Assembly (NCBI GenBank): GCA_031213475.1
Contig: JARUPZ010000017.1
Coordinates: 9,923,087 to 9,987,086, forward strand
Direction of reading: 5' to 3'
Length of the DNA stretch: 64,000 bases
Origin: Nereocystis luetkeana
Taxonomy: Eukaryota > Sar > Phaeophyceae > Laminariales > Laminariaceae
Shown here: piece after piece, positions 57,501 to 64,000 of the stretch
Numbering within the stretch: position 1 is the first letter of the stretch
How the letters are laid out: every line of letters begins with the position of its first letter
The notes under the pieces: generated by a model
Seen by the model: the letters and a program-made list of their open reading frames with translations, nothing else
Told to the model about the DNA's origin: nothing
Database searches by the model: none
Position numbers and translations under genes: made by a program

Positions 57501-57955
57501 GATTTCTAGGTACCTTAGTATTTGATACCAGATCAACCGCCAGTTGTAAGGATAGCAGATGCAAGTTTTACTGGTCCTGGACTCGGAAATCACCATGACA
57601 ACAAGGCACGGCAAACACTTGGGCACACGAGCACCTGCCCCCCGCATCTCAACACACCAACGCTTCCCTCTCTCTAAACCAAGCACTTCTCGCGGTATTG
57701 CTGATCGCCTCCTCGTGCCGACCACGGACTACGCATTCTAAACAAACAGGCACTGAGGAGAACAACGAGCTCTGCTCTCACATCCCGGGCCCAGCGTGTA
57801 GCGCCACCTCTGGTAACGCAGAGGAGGGGCCAGGAGAGGGGTACGTTCACGTCCACCGCGGATTTCACGGCGTCGCCGGAGAACTGTCGGCCGCCGGCTA
57901 CGACTGGAGGAACCCTGTCGCCGAGATTTACATCTCCAAACCTACGGTTGTTTAA
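44430..57955 (+). CDS. Secreted Spondin_N-type domain protein, gene 2 (six exons)
   Basis: Coding exons 44430-44516, 53480-53545, 54176-54259, 54776-54929, 56324-56413 and 57750-57955 give 228 residues. The signal peptide (about residues 1-24, ending SHA) is followed by HMEYK, VRVRNLTHQQPFSP, FAFKEGLPAPPGLKVLAETG, VNPGGEGRYTLTVDETIC, FTFAAMLV, NTNDAFVGVDSLSL, KIYPPAFDAGTEENNELC, HVHRGFHGVAGEL and YDWRNPVAEIYISKP. It is closer to bacterial spondin-domain sequences than gene 1 (for example EGLPAPPGL and YDWRNPVA). The same four cysteines are kept. Exons 2-6 equal those of gene 1 in length and phase. Intron 1 has grown to 9 kb through mobile elements, yet every splice site is canonical and no break is seen, so the gene is probably expressed. 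The extracellular role is inferred from the family. Confidence 0.87.
45465..45503 (+). repeat. 39-base poly(A) run
   Basis: An uninterrupted A tract after a purine-rich stretch. It could be the tail of a retroposed sequence, but no flanking duplication was found. Confidence 0.7.
45779..46764. mobile_element. Non-autonomous hAT element, 986 bp
   Basis: Terminal inverted repeats of 17 perfect bases, CAGGGATGCGTATTTCC at the left and GGAAATACGCATCCCTG at the right. They are flanked by the exact 8-bp duplication GTTTGTAC (45771-45778 and 46765-46772). CAGGG-type ends and 8-bp duplications define hAT elements. No transposase is encoded, so movement would need an enzyme from elsewhere. Confidence 0.92.
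46804..47210 (+). mobile_element. LINE L-C, 3' UTR piece 1
   Basis: Matches the LINE region just after the stop codon (GCGAAAGGGGGACGAGGGGG, then CAGACTGAAGCCTGG) and the T-rich 3' UTR. It stops at GCTATTA, where an X-family cluster is inserted. It continues at 50604. Confidence 0.8.
47211..47707 (+). mobile_element. X-family element X1, left part
   Basis: Begins GACCTATCTATGCCAATC, then CGCGAAGTTCAAAAG, and runs through GACGATCGACGCTCGATCTC to GGTCAGCTCCCGCC. Retroposon R2 is inserted here, and X1 resumes at 48952. The family is about 860 bp when whole, with imperfect terminal inverted repeats around CAATGGTACAGCGAAGTT, and is non-coding. Confidence 0.75.
47708..48951 (+). mobile_element. 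Retroposon R, long copy R2
   Basis: A 1.24 kb plus-strand copy of R, starting near ATCCGTTCCCCTCGCTGCC and ending TTAATGTGAGAACAACAACA. It lies inside X1, whose sequence (GCTCCCGCC then CATGACACCGG) is contiguous in the copy at 50706. A short duplication around CAT may flank it. See R1 at 25778 for the family. Confidence 0.85.
48952..49007 (+). mobile_element. X-family element X1, right part
   Basis: The short continuation CATGACACCGGCCATGGTGT to CCTAACGA, after which an oppositely oriented copy starts. Confidence 0.65.
49008..49697 (-). mobile_element. X-family element X2 (inverted)
   Basis: Minus-strand copy running from the family's right end (AAGTTTCAATAAAAAG) toward its left end, lost at 49697. 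Together with the flanking plus-strand copies it makes a foldback arrangement. Confidence 0.7.
49698..50603 (+). mobile_element. X-family element X3 with a duplicated left end
   Basis: A left-end fragment (CTATGCTAATGGTACAGCG, 49698-49766) is followed at once by a complete copy to the right end CTTCGCTGTACCATTGG near 50597. At 50428-50450 it has a perfect palindrome with 11-base arms GCCGATGTTGG. The LINE sequence resumes at about 50604. Confidence 0.75.
50604..50705 (+). mobile_element. LINE L-C, 3' UTR piece 2
   Basis: Continues L-C with TTAATAGTCTCC, GTGTCCGCAGTG and TGCCTCTGTTTTA, matching 29505-29585. It is cut by X4. Confidence 0.8.
50706..51567 (+). mobile_element. X-family element X4, whole copy
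   Basis: The cleanest copy, about 860 bp, from GACCTATATATTATGCCAATGG to CCATTGACAATTTGGCATTA within LINE L-C. The ends pair imperfectly. The 11-base-arm palindrome recurs at 51385-51407. The superfamily is not settled; a TA-type or TTA target is possible. Confidence 0.8.
51568..51725 (+). mobile_element. LINE L-C, 3' end and tail
   Basis: Continues GAGGTATTTCTTCCACTCCA and reaches GAGTTAATGTGAGAACAACA with about nine AAC units. A 46 bp piece of retroposon R is inserted at 51596-51641. Removing X1-X4, R2 and this piece restores the order of the LINE UTR seen at 29100-29681. Confidence 0.8.
51596..51641 (-). mobile_element. Retroposon R, very short 3' fragment
   Basis: Reads GTTGTTGTTGTTCTCACATT then CTCCGACAAAGGAGACC, the 3' end of R in minus orientation. 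It is inserted in the LINE L-C tail region, between ACTCCAGA and the continuation GAGCCTGTCCTGCG. Confidence 0.7.
51814..51897 (+). mobile_element. Small MITE of the ACGGGGGACCATA family, copy 4
   Basis: Left end ACGGGGGACCATAGTTAATA and AGGACCAAAT are clear. The right end is lost or worn (CATACCACAGG). Confidence 0.6.
53480..53545 (+). CDS. Gene 2 exon 2
   Basis: Encodes VRVRNLTHQQPFSPPA then MVVHTS. Acceptor GGCCAG, donor GTGAGT, 66 nt, phase 0. Confidence 0.87.
54176..54259 (+). CDS. Gene 2 exon 3
   Basis: Encodes DVFAFKEGLPAPPGLKVLAE then TGDLSTLG. The run F-x-x-G-x-P-A-x-P-G-L-x-x-L-A-E-x-G-D is nearly the bacterial spondin-domain consensus. Acceptor TTTCAG, donor GTAAGT. Confidence 0.88.
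54776..54929 (+). CDS. Gene 2 exon 4
   Basis: Encodes EEINLEDVQHALCGYVVSEE, then VNPGGEGRYTLTVDETICGK and FTFAAML. Acceptor GTGCAG. It ends in phase 1 before GTGAGT. An open frame runs upstream from 54683, but the length match with gene 1 supports this start. Confidence 0.87.
54930..56323 (+). other. Gene 2 intron 4 (1.4 kb)
   Basis: Phase 1 GT-AG intron with a GTAC-rich palindromic run near 54956-54975 and a recent tandem duplication at 55673-55888. Confidence 0.65.
55673..55888 (+). repeat. Two-copy tandem duplication, about 110 bp
   Basis: Two nearly identical units starting AAAGTTTTTTT and containing AACGAACATCGGCATG and GACTCGAAATGGCATACC. The small number of differences suggests a recent event. 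Confidence 0.9.
56324..56413 (+). CDS. Gene 2 exon 5
   Basis: Encodes (V)NTNDAFVGVDSLSLSYTN then SAKIYPPAFDA. Acceptor TGTCAG, donor GTGAGA, phase 1 at both ends. Confidence 0.88.
56414..57749 (+). other. Gene 2 intron 5 (1.3 kb)
   Basis: Phase 1 GT-AG intron. Two adjacent same-frame open stretches (56800-57027, 57031-57258) have mildly protein-like composition (for example RNIERLRKVYSEFDTLPGD) but no recognised family. A short imperfect duplication lies at 56640-56695. Confidence 0.55.
57750..57955 (+). CDS. Gene 2 exon 6 (C-terminal)
   Basis: Encodes GTEENNELCSHIPGPAC, EEGPGEGYVHVHRGFHGV and YDWRNPVAEIYISKPTVV, then TAA at 57953-57955. Same 206 nt length as gene 1 exon 6. Confidence 0.92.
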
Positions 57956-58910
57956 TGCAAATTGCTGTGGATAAGTTTTGTTTTTGCATCGGTCAATGCG
58001 TCGCCGTTTGCTTGACATACAGCTTAGTAGTGCATATGTTCCAAGCTCACGGAATTGTGATGCGCATGGTGGCGAGCAGAATCAAACCCACATTGGTTTA
58101 AGACGGATGTGCCGCTTGTTGCCTATCGTACGTACGTGTGTATCGCTATCCTGTTGCTTTTCTTTGCGCTGGGTGGTGGCCTTTTGCGTGTGGCGTTGTT
58201 GGAGGTAGATGAGTTGTGCACGGTTGACGAAATACCAAATGTTGCGAACGTATTGCTACCTGTATTTGACCTGTCACCTCCTTGACTCTGTTTTGTCCAC
58301 GTGAATTTTCTGGTCATTTGAAGGACAGATACATCCGTGCATGCGGGTTGATAATACGTGCTCATTAATTAATACCATGTACCTGGTAGAAATATTTATG
58401 CCCGTCAGTCGATAATTGGGTTGTGTGACATGTGGTACGTATAAGCGACATAAGCGAGGGGTATAGTTTGTTTCCGGGATTACGGCACAAAGTAGAGTCA
58501 AATCAATGTCGTGCAGGGCATGTCGTGAAGGGACATCCAGGTCCATAGTGGCTGTAAAGACATGTGTGTTCCGCGCTAGGCGTACCAACGCACGTTTTCT
58601 AGTGCACATATAATCCCGTGTTTCGTTGGGTCTCGGGTCTTAGAGTGCGTGTGTTTTTGTCGTCAATGTTTGTATGGACTGATCCAGCAATACGACCCAG
58701 CGATATGGCGCTGGTCGGCTTCTTTCGAAATCAAGTGTTCTGGTTGGACCTTGCAAAAGTATGCTTCGAAGTACCAGTTTTTCTGACAGAGGTCCCATGC
58801 TGCTTCCAAGTTGATCCAAAATAATACTTCGGTAAGTGTGAAGGTATCGACGGCTAAACGGGCAAATGACAAAAGTTCTACACGTGGTCAATACGCTAGC
58901 CACCAAGGTA
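57956..58910. other. Downstream of gene 2, nothing recognised
   Basis: Should include the gene 2 3' UTR. No repeat or coding match was noticed. Confidence 0.5.
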
Positions 58911-59741
58911 TTAACTGTGGTTGGACCTGGTCTCAAGGTTCAAGTCATACTCATCTTCGTAGAGCTCTGGCCGTGAAATGCTCGCCAGTCTTGGGCTATC
59001 AGCGCTGTGGGTTGACCATGCGATTGCTTTGTGCATGTTGCAAACGAGCTCTCCAGCCGCCTCTACATTACGTACATCAGCAACTCTTAGGATCAGCTCC
59101 CCGGTGGACTGGCTGATATGATGCACGCACGCAGCACCCGAGAAAATCGGCATACTGCTGCACATGGACTCGTATGAACTGCCAGGCGTTAAGTTGGTGT
59201 TTCCCAGTATTGGGACGTGGCCGACCGGACAACGCGAGTAGAACGCAGAGATGTACTTTGTAGTAGAGCATTTCTTCATACCTATACGCAACCTATACAT
59301 CAAATACCGCGACGAGATTGACACAAACCCGAGTGCAACGACAACTTGTACGAAATTATATAACTTGGTTTTCATGACATTGTTCATTGCTCTTAGTTTG
59401 GGGCCGATAACGTATGGTGTGTGGGAAGTATCCCAATCCGATGTGCATCCCGTTGCTTGTCTCCAGGCTCGAACACCACGGCAAGGAAAGTACGCAGAAC
59501 CGATGTAGATGAGCAGGAAGAGGCTGACGCCGGAGTTCAGTAGACAAAGTATGGTTGTTCCGATTTTTTTGTGAGGATGTCGAGCTTTCGAGGTCGTCGT
59601 GTCGATATTCGTACCGAAACTGGTACGTAGCGACAAGGCCAGCGCGTCCCTCATAACTGTATGTGCGGAAGTGCCCAGCCGGTGTTGGAAGTACAGTGGT
59701 AATACCAAGGTCATCCTGTTCGTCGCCGAGGAATTCTTCAC
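58911..59741 (-). CDS. Unassigned open frame, 276 codons, two likely membrane helices
   Basis: The longest open frame outside mobile elements. Two hydrophobic stretches stand out: IGTTILCLLNSGVSLFLLIY (about residues 60-80) and LYNFVQVVVALGFVSI (about 130-146), with basic residues next to both (HPHKK before the first; RLRIGMKK after the second). The C-terminal third is soluble-looking and ends in an acidic stretch, ELYEDEYDLNLE. The frame begins at a GTG with a stop a few codons upstream; the first ATG is residue 11 (MTLVLPLYF). It could be a single-exon gene from that ATG or an internal exon using an acceptor near GGGTAG. No family is recognised. Confidence 0.45.
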   Translation of the reverse strand: MKNSSATNRMTLVLPLYFQHRLGTSAHTVMRDALALSLRTSFGTNIDTTTSKARHPHKKIGTTILCLLNSGVSLFLLIYIGSAYFPCRGVRAWRQATGCTSDWDTSHTPYVIGPKLRAMNNVMKTKLYNFVQVVVALGFVSISSRYLMYRLRIGMKKCSTTKYISAFYSRCPVGHVPILGNTNLTPGSSYESMCSSMPIFSGAACVHHISQSTGELILRVADVRNVEAAGELVCNMHKAIAWSTHSADSPRLASISRPELYEDEYDLNLETRSNHS

Positions 59742-60186
59742 CTTAGGCTACCCAGGCCCGAAGTAAGTGGATCAGTCGCGCAAGAGAGGAGATGTGTCCC
59801 TAGCACGCACCGGTCTCTCTACAGTGAGTGGCAGTGACCAGTGGCTGAATTCGTTTAGTGAACAGAGACGGACTTGATATCGATAATTATTCTGTAAAGA
59901 CGAACTTTCGTTTTATTCGTCGGTATATGGATCGAAAACATTATTTTTCCTCGACTTCAGAACAAACCGGCGCGAGTCCTGAGCTCCACTGAACCTCACG
60001 AAGGCTCACGGTGACACCGTTCCCGCCCTAGCCAGCATTTCCCGGTGTCCTCGGCGCTTCACTTACCGTCGACACTCCTCCCGGCGAGCGGGGGGCGCGA
60101 AGAGTCGGCCTCCCGGGGACGGTGTGCTTCGACCCCGGCATGGTGCAATGATCTTCATTTGTTGGACCGGTCATTGCAGTGTCCAG
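59742..60186. other. Unassigned spacer
   Basis: No supported feature. If the minus-strand frame at 58911 is a whole gene, its promoter would lie here. Confidence 0.4.
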
Positions 60187-60890
60187 AATCGCCCACGGGC
60201 CCGGCCACGACCGGTAAAGACCGCCCCCATGATCACCCATGACCGGGTCCATGGTCGTTAGAAAAAAACGCGGTCATGGACGCGTCCATGGGCTGTTAAA
60301 GATACGACAACGGGTGGGTTTTATATCGCGTCAATGATCGTGTCCATGGGCGGTCAAGGTCGCGTCCGCAGCGGATTGCGGGCTCGGCAATAGACGGTCG
60401 TGGATGCTCTGTCACGGACGCGTCCATGGGCGGCCAGGGACGTGTCCGCGGCCAATCACGGTCTCGGTCCTCCACGAGTCCATGACCGGTACTGGGCACG
60501 ACCATGGGCGTGTATTACGCTGACATCATGGGCCCGTGGGATCGTTCATAGGCTCCTGAATGGACGCGTCCATGACGGCCCGTAGACACTTCCATGACCA
60601 CAATCGTGGATGCGTTTGTGGCCCCGCCCATGACGGCGTCCACTCAGAGGTCTATGGTCGCCGCCATCGATGTGGTCATGGACGCGCCCTTGATAGCGTC
60701 CATAGTCGTTGATCGACGCGTCCGTTAGCGCCGCCATCGACACGATCATGACGGTATCGTGGCCGATTTTGAGCGCACGTGACCGGGTTCGGGTCATAAC
60801 CGCGCCCGTGGTGGGAAATACATCGCTATCGTGACCAGATACGAGTCAGTCCACGGTCGGCCATGAGCGCCCAATACCAAGTAATGGGCG
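60187..60890. repeat. Palindromic minisatellite built on TGGACGCGTCCA
   Basis: About 700 bp of degenerate repeats combining GTCCATGG, GGTCATGG and GACGCGTCC in both orientations. A perfect 16-base palindrome, CATGGACGCGTCCATG, lies at 60275-60290, with near copies around 60418 and 60560. Because the unit is its own reverse complement, the array reads alike on both strands. Confidence 0.8.
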
Positions 60891-63800
60891 ATTACGACCG
60901 ACCGGTCCGGCATCAAAAAATTATGAAGTCCTAGTCCCACATACAGGAAAAAAGGGTATGAAGCAATGCATGTGCTGTACGTCCTGCTGTGGTAGTTGGT
61001 GGGTGGGTTAATACGTTTGGGAAGTGTGGGGAGGGACGTGGATGCGTGGGTCTGTGGTTGTAGGTGAATGGTGGTAAGTGTGAGTGAATGAGTTGCTGGC
61101 TACAGGTGCTGTGTACTACGAGCATGAGGTAGTGTGACGTGCTAATAACGGAATCGTCGAGTAGATTAGATTATATACGCTTGAACACACATGGTTCAGC
61201 GGACAGTCTGGAAGTCGACTGCCCCCCTCTGTCGCACTCCGTTCCTGTACCCTATTTGGGCTCTCCATGATATAAGCAACAAAAATGACTTGTCCTAAGT
61301 TGGAGCGTGCCCTGGCCAGCATCGACATTCCTGTGTTCTTCTTCTATGAGGCCCTACGACACTGTAGTGTAGCATTCACCACAGAAAGAGTTGTACTCAG
61401 TTTCAGCTGACTACTATTAATGCTACTCTTTCCTTCGTACTGTACGCTAACCCATGGCTTGCGTTTCCGCCAAGAACAGCTACACCTGTGTTATCTGTAA
61501 CTCCCTTTTTGCCTTGCGACGGCCCGTGACTTCACGTTACCCACGTCCCGAAGGGGAACCTTGTACAGTCTATAATATGCTATATTTATAGATCTATAGG
61601 ATATGATCTATCAATTGATCTTTGAAACGATCAAGGATTGGATCTATGATATGATTTACAACATGACACAGTAGTAGAGAACGCAATGCCGTGCCATCTA
61701 CCGGCTGGATATGACAAGCACTACATGCGCATTATGTGACAGAGAGAAAACGAATAAAAATAGAGAAAACGAACAATGAATGTAAAATAGAAAGAGAAAA
61801 ATGAAAAGAATGAAAGAAACAAATATAAAGGCTGCCCGCCGTGGGCATGGCAGACACTCGAAAAAAAATACCTAAGATATATTAACATTAAAACGCGTTC
61901 AACAAGACGATTCGCCGTCTCGAGATTCATTGCTATTTTCACTCTTTTTTTTATGTTATGCTTGCCTTCCGACAAGATAGAGTAGATGCCATTCCAATAT
62001 AAACCGAAAATCCTTCCGTAAATCAGCGGGGGAAAAATCGTAATCAACCGTTGAGAGTAAATCCAAATTGATACGAATCGCCGGGAAACGAAGCGCTGAA
62101 GTAGTCTCGACATACAAAGCGAGGCACGAGCTTTAGTGGGCCAGACTAAAGAGAGCCTGCCGTGCGACCCCGGACCTGAGTGCCGACAAGCAATCGGAGG
62201 GATAGATAATATTGTACAAGCTATGTATTTTTAGTTTGTTTCTTGGTTTTCTCTCTTTCTTGAAAGGCAACAATGTCGGGACACAATACTTTTACCCCTT
62301 GACGGGCACCGTCAAGGCAAATGCCTTGACAGACACCGTCTAGGCAAATGACTTGACGGGCAGCCCTGAGAGATAGAACCCGGGGACGCTAAGAAAAATC
62401 AACGCTCTTCCGGAACCGCTTGAAGTTTTTGTCGGCAAATTTCGATTCATTTCCGAGTCCGATCAACTGAAAAATGCAACTGAGGTAGATGCAGAATCTC
62501 AATAATAGGCTATGTGCCTACTGCCTACCGGTATTTCTTAACAACCCCCCTCGATGCACGTCGTAATCTTGAACCAAACAAAAGAACGAAGCATGTCTCA
62601 GGGCGATTGAACCTGATTCGTGTGTTGATTATGGCTAACGATCAGCAGCACTTCCTGGAAGGGATAGAAACACTACTAAAGTGCCGATCAAGGCTGACGA
62701 TCGCCAGCACTTGTTGGAATCAACGCTACTTGAGCAGAACACTGATCATGACCACAAAACTATAAAGCTTGTGCAGTGAAATGCCTTTTGAAACGTGTTC
62801 CGCTCTGTGTATCTCGTCAACAGCAATGATATTCCAAACTATCCAAAGCACATCATTTAACACATATCTCTCGGGAACACAGGAGGTTGCGATCTCAGTC
62901 ACATTTTGTTCTGAAGCAATACGGCATAGCGAAGTAGTAAAGCTACCACCACATCTGAGCCAAATATGATATATATAGCACATAACTCCCCCTTTCCGGT
63001 GAAATTAGCAAGTGAATTTCAATAAAATGGACCCAATGAGTCCCTTGCTCCTCTTTGAAATGCAACAGCGGAACTACCGGCGCAAGTATCACACAAATCC
63101 AGCATGGTTTTGTTTCGGGAGTTAGTGTTTTGATTGCCCACTTAAGGTACAGGATAGATGTTGGGTACGCAGGTATAACCCACATATCGAACATAGTTTT
63201 GTTGCGCAACTTATTGCTTTGTTTGGTTGCTTGAGATACAGGATACAAGTTGGATATAATCCACACAAAATATCGACGCAGACGAAGCTGCACGGTCGTC
63301 GATTGGCCCTGAACCGAGACCCTAGAAGGACAGCTGTGCCTAAAAGGATGGCTTTACACGAATATATGATCTGAAGCAGCAGCGTAAAAGGATCAGACAA
63401 GGGGTGGGTCTGAAAATATATGTGTCACCCCCAAGCGCTGATTATCGGGCACCACTACGCGATCAGTGTTTTGGTTCTTCCCTGGAAATAGGGTTTGCTT
63501 CCATCTGATGCCTATCGGCGATTTATTCACGTTTCAATCGAGCATAATATCGAATACTGCTTACCTGGTATCTTTTACCATGAAGAGCGTTTTAGGGACC
63601 TTGAAATTCCGTTCAGGGTATTTTTGGTGAAAATATACGCTCGGTAGGTAGCCTGTATTTTTTCAGGTTTGGGTGCAACAGTAAGCAGCTAAACTGGGTT
63701 GTGAAGTAGAACAGCTATTCAAGTTCTTGTAGCACCGAAAGCTTTAATCAAAGCAGAATCATGTGTGGGCAGTTTTGCTTCTTCTGCACTCAGGAAAGAG

Positions 63801-64000
63801 CTGGCCTGAATGCTGAATGAAGCACGATGTGTGTCGACATCTTCACCTTACTTCTCACTATTGAAACCTCAACGCCGATAAAACGGTCCCTAAGTCTGTA
63901 GGCACGCTATGATAGAGCTAGACTTTGCACATGAAAATATATACCAACTATACTTGACGTCGGCTAGAACCTGGACTTGTACTCGATAGCATTAAATATT
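60891..64000. other. Right flank, no gene recognised
   Basis: AT-richer sequence. It has a GATCTATAG/GATC palindromic patch at 61585-61660, a purine-rich tract at 61740-61830, short CTTGACGGGCA repeats at 62295-62365, and a diverged duplication of about 80-100 bp (about 63090-63170 and 63180-63260, sharing CATGGTTTTGTT / CATAGTTTTGTT and TACAGGATA). Frames of 60-130 codons show no recognised family. Confidence 0.45.

Noticed and set aside
1-64000. CRISPR array, bacterial operons, rRNA or tRNA genes
   Set aside because: No regularly spaced direct repeats with unique spacers, no cloverleaf with tRNA-like T-loop, and no rRNA core sequences were seen; gene structure is eukaryotic.
1-64000. Integrated large DNA virus or Polinton genes, as often found in brown algal genomes
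   Set aside because: No capsid, packaging ATPase, DNA polymerase or similar viral gene was recognised in any frame.

Overview
This is eukaryotic nuclear DNA: two genes with long GT-AG introns, two Copia LTR retrotransposons, LINEs, a LINE-tailed retroposon, hAT-like and piggyBac-like DNA elements, and an interstitial CCCTAA tract. The multi-exon secreted Spondin_N-type genes, 0.5-9 kb introns, GC-balanced sequence and Copia style suggest a stramenopile, most likely a brown alga. That placement is inference from general knowledge, not proven by any marker here. No rRNA, tRNA or CRISPR was found.

Host genes. Two plus-strand paralogues lie 30.7 kb apart, at 2576-13751 (gene 1) and 44430-57955 (gene 2). 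Each has six coding exons. Exons 2-6 have identical lengths in both (66, 84, 154, 90, 206 nt), with intron phases 0,0,0,1,1. They encode secreted proteins of 227 and 228 residues with a signal peptide, four conserved cysteines and the hallmarks of a Spondin_N-type domain. Both look intact. A third candidate is a 276-codon open frame on the minus strand (58911-59741) with two likely membrane helices and no recognised family.

Layout. 1-2575: nothing recognised. 2576-13751: gene 1, whose introns hold small MITEs and short tandem repeats. 13752-15965: nothing recognised. 15966-22652: decayed minus-strand Copia element. 22653-24084: unassigned. 24085-31713: 7.6 kb region bounded by short inverted repeats and inverted minisatellite arrays, containing a tandem duplication whose two copies took different insertions. 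32341-41767: three-level nest, Copia (33469-39869) inside a minus-strand LINE, itself inside a plus-strand LINE. 42572-43046: small palindromic elements and telomere-like repeats. 44430-57955: gene 2, whose 9 kb first intron carries a non-autonomous hAT element, LINE 3' pieces, a retroposon and a foldback cluster of MITE-like repeats. 57956-64000: the 276-codon frame, a palindromic minisatellite near 60.2-60.9 kb, and unassigned sequence.

Reading. A tandem duplication probably gave two neighbouring secreted-protein genes. Mobile elements then filled the space between them and intron 1 of gene 2 while leaving the exons and splice sites intact. Order of insertion can be read from the nesting, from target-site duplications and from an empty site.
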